From Sporopachydermia quercuum (taxonomy: Eukaryota > Ascomycota > Sporopachydermiomycetes > Sporopachydermiales > Sporopachydermiaceae), in NCBI GenBank assembly GCA_001599295.1, contig BCGN01000004.1, positions 1,241,676 through 1,305,675 on the forward strand: a DNA stretch of 64,000 nucleotides. The letters are read 5' to 3'. Each line of letters starts with the position of its first letter. Position 1 is the stretch's first letter. The notes beneath the pieces were generated by a model. That model was given only the letters and a program-made list of their open reading frames with translations, made no database searches and was not told the DNA's origin. Positions 1 to 10,331 of this stretch are shown here, piece by piece. The translations under genes and the position numbers were made by a program.

Positions 1-132
1 CTCATTCTTCTCTTTCTAATTAATAAGAAAAGGAAGGAGAAGAAGGAAAAAGAGTAAGAATTCTAATACAATTCTTCAATTTTTCTTAAAATTCATTTTA
101 TTTTACTGAATGATGTATGATCAGACAGCAAC
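1..132 (+). repeat. Palindromic tRNA-associated repeat, copy 1 (cut by window edge)
   Basis: This 132-nt stretch matches 60006..60137 at about 97% (four clear differences plus one N). It holds the centre of the palindrome, with TTCTCTTTCTAATTAATAAG, and the complete right arm; the left arm lies outside the window. The right arm ends at CAGACA followed by GCAAC, 10 nt before the 5' end of tRNA-Ile. No open reading frame is present. It is probably a non-autonomous foldback or MITE-like element, or an inverted pair of solo-LTR fragments. Confidence 0.85.
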
Positions 133-142
133 ATTAACAAGC

Positions 143-216
143 GGTCTCTTGGCCCAGTTGGTTAAGGCACCGTGCTAATAACGCGGGGATCAGCGGTTCG
201 ATCCCGCTAGAGACCA
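143..216 (+). tRNA. tRNA-Ile (anticodon AAT)
   Basis: A 74-nt cloverleaf. The acceptor GGTCTCT pairs with AGAGACC, the anticodon stem CCGTG/CGCGG encloses the loop CTAATAA (anticodon AAT), and the T arm carries GGTTCGATCC. There is no intron. A T-rich run beginning near 225 serves as the Pol III terminator. The palindromic repeat ends 10 nt upstream. Confidence 0.97.
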
Positions 217-923
217 TATCATTTAATTTTTTTCTTTTTCTTGTTGTGATTCATTCGATTTGGCTTGAAATGTAAGAAGAAATGGAAGAAATGGAAGAAA
301 TTCCTAGAAATACGAAGATATAAACATTTATGGTTGCANTGAAGGTTATGAGATGTCCAGGGTTGTTTGTTCGAGGAACAAAGGTACCAAAGAGATTGAA
401 TATGCTTACAGCAGTTCACTTATTTGATGATTAGCTATTAATTAGAAACTATGCTTGTAATCTAGTTGAAAATTCATATTTATTCCTTTTTTTTTATAGG
501 TAAACACCTGTTATTGCTGATAAATTTTATATGGCATTATTGACCCATTGACGATTAGTTTGTAATACACCATCTATCTTTTGACCAAAATAAGAAGCAA
601 ACCACGTTCTTCTATTAATATTTGATTCTAAGAAAATCAATACGTAATCCTACAAAAGTGATAGTAACATAGATATTGAAGCGTCGAATATTTTTATACA
701 TTCGTAACTACATAATCATAAGAACACACTAAGATGACTCTTCCAGTGATTGTTCCAATGATTTCAGTGCAGTCGGTAGGTAAAATGAAAGAGGGAACCA
801 AAACAAAAACAAACCAACGGATCATTTTAAACTATCATAAATAACCTTCTAGGTTTACAAGAGTACCTGTCGATTATTGATAGATAACATGACAATGAAT
901 TAGTAATAACTTGGTTAACTCCT
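217..923. other. Intergenic, tRNA-Ile to ATP3 3' end
   Basis: It holds the tRNA terminator T-run and the ATP3 3' flank. No gene is called. A minus-strand segment at 527..649 (40 open codons ending in TAA, directly behind a TAG that could be a splice acceptor) looks coding but has no convincing partner exon or start. Confidence 0.5.
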
Positions 924-2216
924 TTATTGTAAGGAAGAAGCACCAGTAATGATATCGACTAATTCGTTGGTGATAACGGCTTGACGAGTTCTGTTGTATA
1001 AAATGGAGTACTTAGAAATCATATCACCAGCGTTTTTGGAAGCATTGTCCATAGCATTTCTTCTGGCAGAAATTTCAGAAGCATGTCCTTCGGCCATGGC
1101 AGAATAAATGGAGTTTGTCAAGGAGTAATCTGACAATTGACTGTTGATGCTGTCTTCCTTGGATTCATCAATTTCGAAAACGTTGATGTTGCTTGATGCA
1201 GAAATTTGTTCTTCGGTGAAAACTGGGGCAGTTGTTGGTTCGAAAGAAACACCAGAAATGAACTTATTATAGAAAATCTCAACGGAGTCGTACTTAGAAT
1301 CTAATCCATTGATCTTATCAGAAATAAGGGCGGCTTCGTAGAATGTAGGAGCTTCCTTACCAACGCCGGAGATTCCAAGAACTAAATTGTCGGGATGAGT
1401 TCTAGATAACTGAGCCTTAACCTTTTCACCAACAGCAACGACATCGGCAGTAGGAACCTCAGCTAGTCTCCTTCTGGCAGCCTTACTGACTTGAGAGTGA
1501 ATAGAACCGCAAAGACCCTTGTCAGAAGAGATAACAATGATCAGAGTTTTTGGTTCAGTTCCTTCTGCAGCAGCGGCAGCAGCAGTTTCTGCCTTTTCGT
1601 AAAATTCCTTGTCTGCAGCTGAATACACTCTTGAGACACTCATAGCCTTTTGAGCCTTACCTAACTTAGTGGAAGCAACAATCTTCATAGTGTTGGTAAT
1701 CTTCTCAATGTTCTTGATAGACTTTAGTCTAGTCTCAATTTCTCTGAGAGTGGCATATGTTCTAATCGATATGTTAGTATATTACTTGTTGTATTAAGTA
1801 GCATATGCTGAATTAATAATCCTCAATTGTAGAGTATCCACTTTATAGATGATCAATCAACTGTATCGTAGCACCTTCGTCCATTGATTCCCGTCCCATT
1901 GTGCCGTGCAACTTAAGTAAATCATCGGTAGCAGTATTACTTTATAGCGCTAATCTATTGTTGATTCGACTACATTGTTCATCCCCAGTAGCAATTGCAC
2001 CATCAGTCCCCATCTTAATCTCAATCCCAATCCCCATCGCAATTTATATCGATTAATTTCTCCCAATTATCATCAAATATCGTGAAATATTAATTATCAT
2101 AGTTCTCATATCATCTATATATACTGGTCCACCACTTCTATGTGTGCATCATTAACTTACCTCACTGATGCCTGGGCGGCACCACAGGCGGATTTCAATC
2201 CAGTACGAGCAAACAT
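924..2216 (-). CDS. ATP3: Mitochondrial F1-ATP synthase gamma subunit, one intron
   Basis: The gamma subunit is the central rotary stalk of mitochondrial F1F0-ATPase, coupling proton flow to ATP synthesis. The CDS is complement(join(924..1761,2161..2216)), 297 aa. Exon 1 (56 nt) encodes a mitochondrial targeting start, MFARTGLKSACGAAQASV. The 399-nt intron has donor GTAAGT, a perfect TACTAAC branch site (1773..1779 on the minus strand) and a TAG acceptor only 11 nt further. Exon 2 continues RTYATLREIETRLKSI, then KNIEKITNTMKIVAST, both typical of the family. The C terminus AVITNELVDIITGASSLQ, which packs inside the alpha3beta3 ring, is intact. The long open frame alone would begin at an internal Met and miss about 43 residues, including the N-terminal helix. 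Length equals the usual fungal protein. Confidence 0.97.
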
Positions 2217-2851
2217 TTTGAACTTCTAACCGAAAAATCAAAACAACACAAGTTCAATATCGAGAAATGTATCGTCCTGTCTCAAAAACACGTCAATTAG
2301 CAAACTCCAAATGTGTATTATTTGTTCATGTATGCCTTCCACCTATTGAAAAAGGGGAAGAACTACCAAGAATTGTCGACAAACATTTCCGGCCGTATAG
2401 AATCTACAGAAATAAGTGTGAATGGGTGTAGGAACAGCTACCCCCTGTTCTTAGTTTGTGATGGGCTTAATATGTGATAGATTTCACTTGTTACCCGGAA
2501 AATAGGGTCTGGCTTTCGAATACTGTTGTGCTGATAATGCCAAAGCGGATTCTGCATATAGGTGTTAGGAATAATATAACGGTGATATTTGAAGGGTCTA
2601 TTGGGAATTGAGTTACTTTTTAAAGGGTCTCATTCTGGAAATGCGACGAGGCAAACCATAGAATATAGCGACTACATTGACAAGAAGAGATCATAAGAGA
2701 TAATATTGATAATGCTTATAGCAGTAACATCCACAAGAGCTGAAACATAGATATGAAGTTTTACTATCTTTGAGTTTTATTTTGTTATGAAACGAGAAGG
2801 AAGCTAACGAGTTTGAAAAACCATTGACCCATGGTGATTATTTAATTACTC
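2217..2851. other. Intergenic, ATP3 5' flank and GCV1 3' flank
   Basis: This is the promoter side of ATP3 and the terminator side of GCV1. I see no gene, repeat or clear regulatory palindrome. Confidence 0.5.
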
Positions 2852-4069
2852 TTATCGGTAGTAGTTGGGGGTGACAAAAGGGAGTTTGGTCACTTCACCA
2901 GGTCTCTTCTTTCCTCGGACTTCAATATTTACTGCAGTACCTGTTTTTCTGTACTTCTTATCAACATATCCCATTGCAATGTTCTTACCAAGAGTAGGGG
3001 AAAATGAACCCGATGTGACTTCACCAATGAGAGTTTCACCATCCTCGGAGAAGATTTTAGCATTTTCCCTAGCAGCAGGTCCAGTAGCGAAAAGACCCAC
3101 TCTTGCTTTAGTAACTAAAGATTTATCATTCAAGATTTTCAAAATGGTATCAGAACCGTTGAACGTAGCAGTTTCTGGTGTTCTTCGGTTTTTGCCGATA
3201 ACCCAAGTTAGACCAGCTTCAATTGGATTGATTTCTTCAGATAATTCATGTCCATAAAGACACATACCTGCTTCCAAACGTAAGGAGTCTCTGGCAGCTA
3301 GTCCAATTGGTTTCACATAACCAGAACTATCTCCTAATAATTCTTTGGCAAAATCAACAGCTTCGGGACCTGGAATAGCGATTTCTACTCCATCTTCACC
3401 TGTGTAGCCACCTCTTGAAACGTGATACTTTTCTTTCTGACCAGCAAAATCAATGAAATCAACATGCCCAAACTTCAGATCTTTCAAGTTGTAATTTGTG
3501 TATTTTTGTAAAACGTTTACAGCTTCGGGACCTTGTAGAGCCAATAATGAACCTGATAATAGATCATGCTTGACATCCTCCTTGCCCTCAAATGCGCTCA
3601 ATTGAGCAGCGATGAATGCCAAATCTTTCTCTCTGCAACCAGCATTTGTTACTACATAAAAATCAGTGTCAGAGTGTTTAGCGATAATCGTGTCATCAAC
3701 AATTCCAGCTGATTTATTCAAAATGACTGAAAGTGTAGATGCATTCTTAGGCAATGTGACCAAATCAGCTGGTGTGAAACTCTGCAGAAATTCAAGAGCT
3801 TTCGGGCCAGAAAACTTATGTTGCAACATATGAGAAACATCAAATAAGCCTGCTTTGGTTCGGGTCCAATTGTGTGATTCAATATGGGTTTGATCTTTGT
3901 ATAAAACTGGCATCTCGTATCCTGCATAAGGCACCATTTTACCACCTAGCTCTATATGTAGGTCATAAAGTGCTGTTTTAGCTAATGGTCCATTGCTATT
4001 AAATCTCTTCAAACAAGAAAATCTGGAAGCCCCAGTATTCAACAGTCTTGCTGCTTTGTTCTGAAACAT
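2852..4069 (-). CDS. GCV1: Glycine cleavage T protein (aminomethyltransferase)
   Basis: The T protein of the mitochondrial glycine decarboxylase complex transfers the aminomethyl carbon to tetrahydrofolate, releasing ammonia and methylene-THF. The 405-aa protein begins with a basic, Ser/Asn-rich mitochondrial presequence (about residues 1-28), then LYDLHIELGGKMVPYAGYEM and the GLFDVSHM segment of the GcvT fold. The folate-binding N-terminal domain is followed by the C-terminal barrel, with VGLFATGPAAREN and VTSGSFSPTLGKNIAMGYV. Length and order are normal for yeast Gcv1. A Gcn4-like core (GAGTCA, 4381..4386) lies about 310 bp upstream, in keeping with amino-acid control, but a single core proves nothing. 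No intron is needed. Confidence 0.97.
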   Translation of the reverse strand: MFQNKAARLLNTGASRFSCLKRFNSNGPLAKTALYDLHIELGGKMVPYAGYEMPVLYKDQTHIESHNWTRTKAGLFDVSHMLQHKFSGPKALEFLQSFTPADLVTLPKNASTLSVILNKSAGIVDDTIIAKHSDTDFYVVTNAGCREKDLAFIAAQLSAFEGKEDVKHDLLSGSLLALQGPEAVNVLQKYTNYNLKDLKFGHVDFIDFAGQKEKYHVSRGGYTGEDGVEIAIPGPEAVDFAKELLGDSSGYVKPIGLAARDSLRLEAGMCLYGHELSEEINPIEAGLTWVIGKNRRTPETATFNGSDTILKILNDKSLVTKARVGLFATGPAARENAKIFSEDGETLIGEVTSGSFSPTLGKNIAMGYVDKKYRKTGTAVNIEVRGKKRPGEVTKLPFVTPNYYR

Positions 4070-4915
4070 CTTTCTATATCGTAATTTGAAGTACCCTCCT
4101 ACAATTGACTATTATGTATCTTATTCTTATCTTGTACTACTTGATTTTGGTGTTCTAAGATTACTGTGATAAGGTTCCCTCCCAGAAATATCTTATTCTG
4201 TTTCTCCTAAGTTTTACTTGAGCTTCAACAATTGTAAAAAAAATAATACTCGATATCAGATTGTTGACAACCACTTACTTTTTATATTTATTTCTCATCT
4301 CCAATTTGTCCATGTTGCTTAGTTAATGTAGGTTGTAACTATTTACTTTTTCTGACCCGGAGTCTGAACTCTCCTCCACCGAGTCACATTACCTCTTCTT
4401 GTCTTGATACCCTTGGGTGTCTTTAGCTACATGTGAATAATAGTTGATTTATGAAGTCCCTACAAAATGACACATGGACAGTACTCGATAAGAGTTACAT
4501 ATCATTCTGCTGCATGATTCAAAAGCAAAGAGATGATACCGGGATATTCAAAAGAGAAAGTGGTTATTCAACTACAAGATGCTTTTACCCTTACATCTTT
4601 GCAAGTTATAAGAGTAAATCGAAATCGAATAGTTGTGACAAAAATAAACTCTAAGTTAAAATTAAGGTTTAACTTTGTTGCACTCACGCATATAAACCAA
4701 ACGTTAATCAGATCCTNGGGAATATCAACTTCGTTCTGCTAACTGATTTTACAAGTAGATTTTCTCTATCATTTGAGATTGACACCAAGCATAAAAACTG
4801 AAATGTAAACTGTTATTACTGCTATTATCATTACTATTATTATACAGAAAAGTGATTACACACAAACTCATATTGATGCAAAATCGTTATTGCTTTTTGG
4901 TGGATCTGAGATCGA
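4070..4915. other. Intergenic, GCV1 5' flank and ENG1 3' flank
   Basis: It holds the GCV1 promoter, with the Gcn4-type core TGACTC on the minus strand at 4381..4386, and the ENG1 3' region. Short open frames near 4451..4742 overlap each other and show no family features. Confidence 0.5.
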
Positions 4916-7768
4916 TTAGCTTGAACCGCTAACTCCTCCAGAGAAGGCTAAAGCCCAAGTTCTACTCATACCATCATCTAGCCATTTATCCTGGAATCCT
5001 TCTTGAGCGAAGAAATTGTAAGAAGAGACCGGATCAAATAATGCTTGATTCAATTTGAGAATACCTGTCCAACCGCTATCAACATTTGATAATATTGGTT
5101 CAATACTATCAGTCCATTCTTGACTAACAAAATCAGGGCTTCTGATATTTGAACTGACAGGTGTAATAGGTAACATATGAATACCATGAATGTATTCTTC
5201 ATTTGTTCCAAAGTATGTGGTGTGATCAATTTTGTTATCAAATAGAATGCCAGATACTCTGTTGACAGTAATTTCACTCGGTTGAATTGTATTTCCATCG
5301 GAGTATAGAAAGTAAAGGTTAAGACTTCTTTTCATAATAGAAATCATTAAATCACCTCTATATTCCATCGACTTATCACCAATTACTTTACCCCATAATT
5401 TCATACCGTAAGCAAAGTTATAATCTTCAGATGTTGATTCTTCATCTTTACCGTCTGCACTTTCAAATAAACCTTTAGCCCAGGAATGTCCAGCAAACCA
5501 GTCAAACGATCTAGAAACAGGGAAGTAAGTGTCAGCAGTTGAAGGATTGGCAACATCTCTTATTAAAGAATTTACCCAATCGGCATTTTCAACTGCCCAG
5601 GTTCCGTCCCCATACTTTTGATCAACATAACCAACTATGGCTGCTGCGTGAATGAAATAACCGTAATGAAAATGATGATCATTATAATAAGGAGAACCAA
5701 AATCTTCTAAACCATTTCCTGGCTGGCCAGCAGACGAAGTGACACCCTTGAACAGTGTGTCATAAATCAAAGGAAATTGTTGATTGTTGGAAGTGAACTG
5801 AGCGAAAGCTTTTTTCAGTTCGTCTAAAGTATTCTTAGTTACGTCCTCATCCTTAATGATATCACTTAAAACCAAAAGAATATAAGCATATTTGTCAAGC
5901 ATCTTTCCAGAAAAGTATGTGGAGGATAAAAGAACACTTGAAGGGATATCAACTGAAAGCTCTTTATTGGCTACTTCAGCTAAAAGACTCAATGCATCTC
6001 CATCATAAGTAAGAACCGATCCTAACTGTTGACTCCAAGGTAAAAATTGAATATCAGTGTTCAGAGTTTCAGTCATTTCTAAGACATTTGCAAGATATCC
6101 TGTCATAACTCCTTTGGTGGTTGAATCTAATTTTAATCCAGTATAACCAGAAGAAGTTTTTGATGTTAATGAAGATACGTGATGAGGCAATGCGTACACC
6201 AGAATCTTTCCAGAAGAACTCGAACCGACGATATTATAATTGATAGCATATGTTGCAACAGAACTATCAGAGACAGAGCCAGAGAGGGAAGCAGATGTGG
6301 GATAAGCTCCTGCTGCACTATCAATAGCAGAAGTTGAAACAGATGAGTCAGTTGGAGTAGCAGCAATTTGAATTATCAGTCCCTCAATATTTTCGGAGCC
6401 TTGAAGCTCAAATGCATCTTGAGATTCCAATACAAATTTTTGCTGGCTTGGGACAGTTACATAAATAAGCCATGTTGATCCATCGAATAGCTCTGCTTCA
6501 TACTTTTGCATGTTTCCCTCCGATGTTTGCGCAACAACTGAGTTGAAACCAACTTTACTTTTGATTGTGGGAACCAAGTCACCATGATAAACAACAGTTA
6601 CCAATCCCATTCCTTGAGCAATAGGACATTCAATGTAGTCGTTTGAATTTATTGATAGTTTTGCATTTACTGAGAATTGTTGTAAATTACTCAAGGATAA
6701 CTCAACGTTAGAACTATCAAAATCAGTAGCGGAGAAAATAAACGAGCTGACGCCAATAGGTTTGAAGTAATATTCAGTGTTTCCGCTTTCTGTTGTACCT
6801 CCAAACACGGCTTGAGAAGATGTCATATGAGAAACAGCGAGTCCATAATTATCAGACTTATCCCACCAGAGGTTATAAGGATAAGCAAAAGCTGTTTGAG
6901 TTTGACTTCCCAAAAACATATTGGCGTAGAATTTATTTGTTTCAATAGGATTACCATCATTTTGAACTGAACCTGTTAACACAAAGTTCAAGTCTTCTCT
7001 AGGGAAAACACTTGGTGGTGCATCAACAGAAATAGGTTCAAATAAAGAACCTGAGAAGTTGTCAACTGGTTTTGGATCTGATACGACCCCTGTTGGTGAT
7101 ACTATCACAACTGAAGACGACGTGACTTCTTTTTCAATGGAAGAAACTATTTCTGAAGATGTTGCTATTGTAATGAAAGTAGAAGAGGTTTCTGTCCATT
7201 GAGAACTATAGGTCTTTGTAGTAGACTCAGAAACAAATGTGAAGACAGAAGTACTTGTTGCGGTAGTTTGGGTTGGAATAACTGAACTTAACACTGAGGT
7301 AGAGGTAACTGCTTCAGACGTTGTAAAAACTTCTGTTGCTGTTGAAGTGGATTCAGAACGTTTAGGATCTAATTCCACATCTGAAACAAGGGTAATTCCT
7401 TCAGAAATGGTGCTGGTTTCTAAAGAAGTTTCCAACTCTTTTGATAGCGTAGGTAAATCAGTGATCAATGGCTGTTCTGTAATTATACTATCAATTGTTG
7501 AAATTAATGTACCGGAGTAAATGGTCTCAGGTATCGATGTTGCTTCATATATTGTGGAGTTTTCACCAAACTCCACTGTAGTTGATAGTTTAGTAACATA
7601 AATAGTTGATTTTGGCTCTTCAGCTGTAACTGTAACATATGTCAACGGCAGTAGACTAGTTATTATGTTCAGTTCAGTTTCCCATTCAACTTGTAAAGCT
7701 GATTGGGCCATGGAACAGTAATAACCAAGAAAGGCTATTAGAAGAAATAGTTTACTTTCATTCGTCAT
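4916..7768 (-). CDS. ENG1: Secreted endo-1,3-beta-glucanase, GH81 (Eng1/Dse4-like)
   Basis: This enzyme cuts internal 1,3-beta-glucan links; in S. cerevisiae it acts from the daughter side to dissolve the septum. The protein is 950 aa. A signal peptide covers about residues 1-23 (hydrophobic core LFLLIAFLGYYCSMA), followed by a Ser/Thr-rich linker to about residue 225 that is likely O-mannosylated. The GH81 domain fills the rest, from FPREDLNFVLTGSVQNDG to the C terminus. The hallmark ESTSEDYNFAYG gives Glu777 and Glu781, matching the family's catalytic acidic pair; FNDHHFHYGYF-type and WFAGHSW segments are also seen. It is shorter than Dse4 (about 1117 aa), mainly in the linker. A TATA-like TATTTATATA reads on the minus strand at 7838..7847, about 70 bp upstream. 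The vacuolar/cytosolic paralogue Acf2 lacks a signal peptide, so Eng1 is preferred. Confidence 0.93.
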   Translation of the reverse strand: MTNESKLFLLIAFLGYYCSMAQSALQVEWETELNIITSLLPLTYVTVTAEEPKSTIYVTKLSTTVEFGENSTIYEATSIPETIYSGTLISTIDSIITEQPLITDLPTLSKELETSLETSTISEGITLVSDVELDPKRSESTSTATEVFTTSEAVTSTSVLSSVIPTQTTATSTSVFTFVSESTTKTYSSQWTETSSTFITIATSSEIVSSIEKEVTSSSVVIVSPTGVVSDPKPVDNFSGSLFEPISVDAPPSVFPREDLNFVLTGSVQNDGNPIETNKFYANMFLGSQTQTAFAYPYNLWWDKSDNYGLAVSHMTSSQAVFGGTTESGNTEYYFKPIGVSSFIFSATDFDSSNVELSLSNLQQFSVNAKLSINSNDYIECPIAQGMGLVTVVYHGDLVPTIKSKVGFNSVVAQTSEGNMQKYEAELFDGSTWLIYVTVPSQQKFVLESQDAFELQGSENIEGLIIQIAATPTDSSVSTSAIDSAAGAYPTSASLSGSVSDSSVATYAINYNIVGSSSSGKILVYALPHHVSSLTSKTSSGYTGLKLDSTTKGVMTGYLANVLEMTETLNTDIQFLPWSQQLGSVLTYDGDALSLLAEVANKELSVDIPSSVLLSSTYFSGKMLDKYAYILLVLSDIIKDEDVTKNTLDELKKAFAQFTSNNQQFPLIYDTLFKGVTSSAGQPGNGLEDFGSPYYNDHHFHYGYFIHAAAIVGYVDQKYGDGTWAVENADWVNSLIRDVANPSTADTYFPVSRSFDWFAGHSWAKGLFESADGKDEESTSEDYNFAYGMKLWGKVIGDKSMEYRGDLMISIMKRSLNLYFLYSDGNTIQPSEITVNRVSGILFDNKIDHTTYFGTNEEYIHGIHMLPITPVSSNIRSPDFVSQEWTDSIEPILSNVDSGWTGILKLNQALFDPVSSYNFFAQEGFQDKWLDDGMSRTWALAFSGGVSGSS

Positions 7769-8717
7769 AACTTCAAATGATGTGTGCTGAGATATGAACT
7801 TAGTGTTGCTACTCTATATGAAGTTTTGATGATGAGGTATATAAATAACTGAATAATTAACCTGCGTTTGTTTGAGTAAGAGACTCTGAAATTAACGGGT
7901 TGTTTGATAGAAGGAAAGATTTTAGTTGGCTGTGAATGAAAGAATGACTTAAGTTAGAAATGTAACTACGACTTTTAATTTTGGTTTAATATATCTAAGT
8001 AGTATGGTATATGCGACAGTTAGATGTAAAAAAAGAACTGTTGTTCATAAGGTGGTGGTTGTTCCATTATATACTAGACATATCGGAATTTACTACGTCC
8101 AACTGAAGATAGCTGTCAGGTGAACAAAATGGAATAAACAATCAGCTATTAAATAAAATGCTCTGAAAAGGACAAACTTGGTAATAATCGTTTAATAGGT
8201 GTACCTTTATAGCTGACAATGGCTTGATGTTCACTCAGTGGATGGCAGATTTAACCATTAAGGGCTTTTGACATACTAAATAATTTACGTTTGACTAATG
8301 ACATCCCAAAATGGTAACGAAACTAGCCATTTTACCAATTTTTATGCAATTTATAGTGACATCTTACTAATAAGGAAGGTGAATAGTTTATGGACTCCCA
8401 AATATGGAAGCAAATTATTTAAGGTTTGAATAGTAAAATTCCTAGTTGAGTAATATAATCGATGGAGGCTTGTCGTTTATTCTGAAAACCGTTAAACTTT
8501 CTTACATTAAAGATTACTTCTATACTCATTTGATTTTGACAGATCGCATGGAAGAAAGAAGAGAACTAACTATATGTACTATGATTGTAGACATTCAAAT
8601 GGTTGATAGGTTTGAGGTTTAACAGATTATAAATTGGTTTAGTTCATCAATAGCGTAAAGACAAATTTGGAATCTAGATATGATTTAAGCTAGCNAATGA
8701 ATCAATCGATATCAATG

Positions 8718-8787
8718 TACCACTCAGTCTAACAAANGATCTTCATAAACTAACGGATAATACTAATGATGATCTTACTGAGTGGTA
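8718..8787. repeat. 11-bp inverted repeat, 48-nt spacer
   Basis: TACCACTCAGT (8718..8728) faces its perfect complement ACTGAGTGGTA (8777..8787). The AT-rich spacer contains one N; another N lies 23 nt upstream. It could be a small hairpin or the relic of a short inverted-repeat element. Confidence 0.7.
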
Positions 8788-9639
8788 AAATAAAGTCCAT
8801 TTCCCTGTAATTAATTACCAAAGATCTCTTGATAAATCTTTACCTGAATAAGTCTCCCTAGACTAATTTTTTGCCATTTTCAGTTGCTGCAAAGTTCTAA
8901 CCAATACTTTGTTTACCGTTTCAATTAATTTATGCTTGAAGAATACATTTCATAAATCACGCTAGGTATTGTCAGTCTATATTCTAATTAGATGCTTGGT
9001 TCCCTCCTTAAGAATATGTATAAGAACTATGCATTACAACAAGAAGTCCTACTACCAGATTCTATTCTTCAAACAAAGCACTATCAGTTGCTATCCGAAC
9101 AACCCAAGAACTAACGTTCTAGCTTCAACATAGAGAAACTAGTGGCACCACTAGACAATCATTATACAACACAGTTATCGCGAATAGTCATTCTCAGCTG
9201 CTGTTAGTATTGGAACGCATAAACTTAATGCAATCCATAACAATAAAAATCCCAATAAGATGTTCTACAGATCACAAACTCTTCTTTGTTTCAGTATAGT
9301 CAATCCTTCGAGATCTACCTCGTCCCCTTGAACTAAGCTTATTTTAAAGGTTGATTAAATCTGATTCATAGCGAGACACTGGGTTAAAGTTCTTATATGC
9401 AGGGTGTGCAGAATCAGGAAAAACTTAATCTATTTAAAGCTATTGGATTTAAACAAACAACCGTTTCAACCTGGAATAGGATCTTCTTGGCTTAGGAAAT
9501 CATTTTTCTAATTATAAGTAATTATCAGTTGGGAGTGTCTAAGGACGAGAGGCGAAGCCGATAAGATTTAGAGACTACAATTACTCCATGATTTAACAAC
9601 AGAATCAATTGTATGAATATTGAGACTGGGCTATTTTCT

Positions 9640-9648
9640 TATAAAAAG
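9640..9648 (+). promoter_or_regulatory. TATA box of the Tip1-like gene
   Basis: TATAAAAAG lies 130 bp upstream of the ATG at 9778, the right place and strand for a TATA-driven cell-wall gene. Confidence 0.5.
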
Positions 9649-9777
9649 CTTGAATTTTCCTAACTATCGGCATTTTACTTCAGACCTCTTCTCATCAAAT
9701 AAATTTGGCGATCTTAATGCAAATCAATGGCACACTGATCTAATGAAAAGGACATCAGATACAACACGGACTTCAAA

Positions 9778-10269
9778 ATGAATTTGATTGATACAGTTCT
9801 CAGACTAACTATTTTTTTTCTCACCTTTACTGGTGTGAAGTCAGATACAGTGGCACCTGAAGAATTGTCTTTCGTTGGTGAGCTGTACTCCGATATCCAA
9901 TCAAGAGGATTGGATGAGTATATTTCATACATGTCAGCTCACACAATAGCTACACCTCTTGACCTGGTTTTATATCTGAACTCTGTGTTAAATGAATATG
10001 ATTCTGATGTCACAGAGATAACTGAATATTTGGCTACAGCTACTGATGTTCCTATTGATCGAATATACTCTTTTGGTGGAAATTTTCCATGGTTGGAAGC
10101 ACAAATTACTTCTATATCAAATGAGGTAGCCAGAGAGACATCACCATCTTCTGCTGAGAATACAAACTCTGCTGTTAGATTTAGCGATTCAGGGGACAAT
10201 CTGATGGTATATTTGCTTCCTGTCGTGATTATATTGACTTTAACTCTTAACTCGGTTGCTTTGTGGTGA
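9778..10269 (+). CDS. Small GPI-anchored Srp1/Tip1-like cell-wall protein
   Basis: A 163-aa predicted surface protein. A signal peptide spans about residues 1-22 (core LTIFFLTFTGVKS). The mature part starts FVGELYSDIQSRGLDEYISY, then PLDLVLYLNSVLNEYDSDV and NFPWLEAQITSISNEVA. This order (helix with EYI, short acidic stretch, P-W, helix) resembles the Srp1/Tip1/Pau domain of yeast mannoproteins. A short Ser-rich linker leads to a probable GPI attachment site near SGDN (about residues 138-141) and a hydrophobic tail ending SVALW. It lacks the long Ser/Thr-rich stalk and the PIR repeat of larger relatives, so it would sit close to the membrane. The start is the first ATG after a TATA box at 9640. 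The family call is by pattern only; a lineage-specific GPI protein is the alternative. Confidence 0.7.
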   Translation: MNLIDTVLRLTIFFLTFTGVKSDTVAPEELSFVGELYSDIQSRGLDEYISYMSAHTIATPLDLVLYLNSVLNEYDSDVTEITEYLATATDVPIDRIYSFGGNFPWLEAQITSISNEVARETSPSSAENTNSAVRFSDSGDNLMVYLLPVVIILTLTLNSVALW

Positions 10270-10331
10270 AGTATAGAGTCTTAAAGTCTTCTAATATTAT
10301 ATTGATTGTGTAAAGCTGATCATCAAATGAT

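Larger units (their letters stand above)
7769..9777. other. 2-kb divergent intergenic region, ENG1 / Tip1-like gene
   Basis: This is a shared upstream region for two cell-wall genes. It holds a TATA-like element for ENG1 (7838..7847), an 11-bp inverted repeat (8718..8728 with 8777..8787) and TATAAAAAG at 9640..9648 before the plus-strand gene. No further gene was found. Confidence 0.5.

Noticed and set aside
2865-3257. 130-codon plus-strand frame
   Set aside because: Lies wholly antisense to the conserved GCV1 and has no family features.
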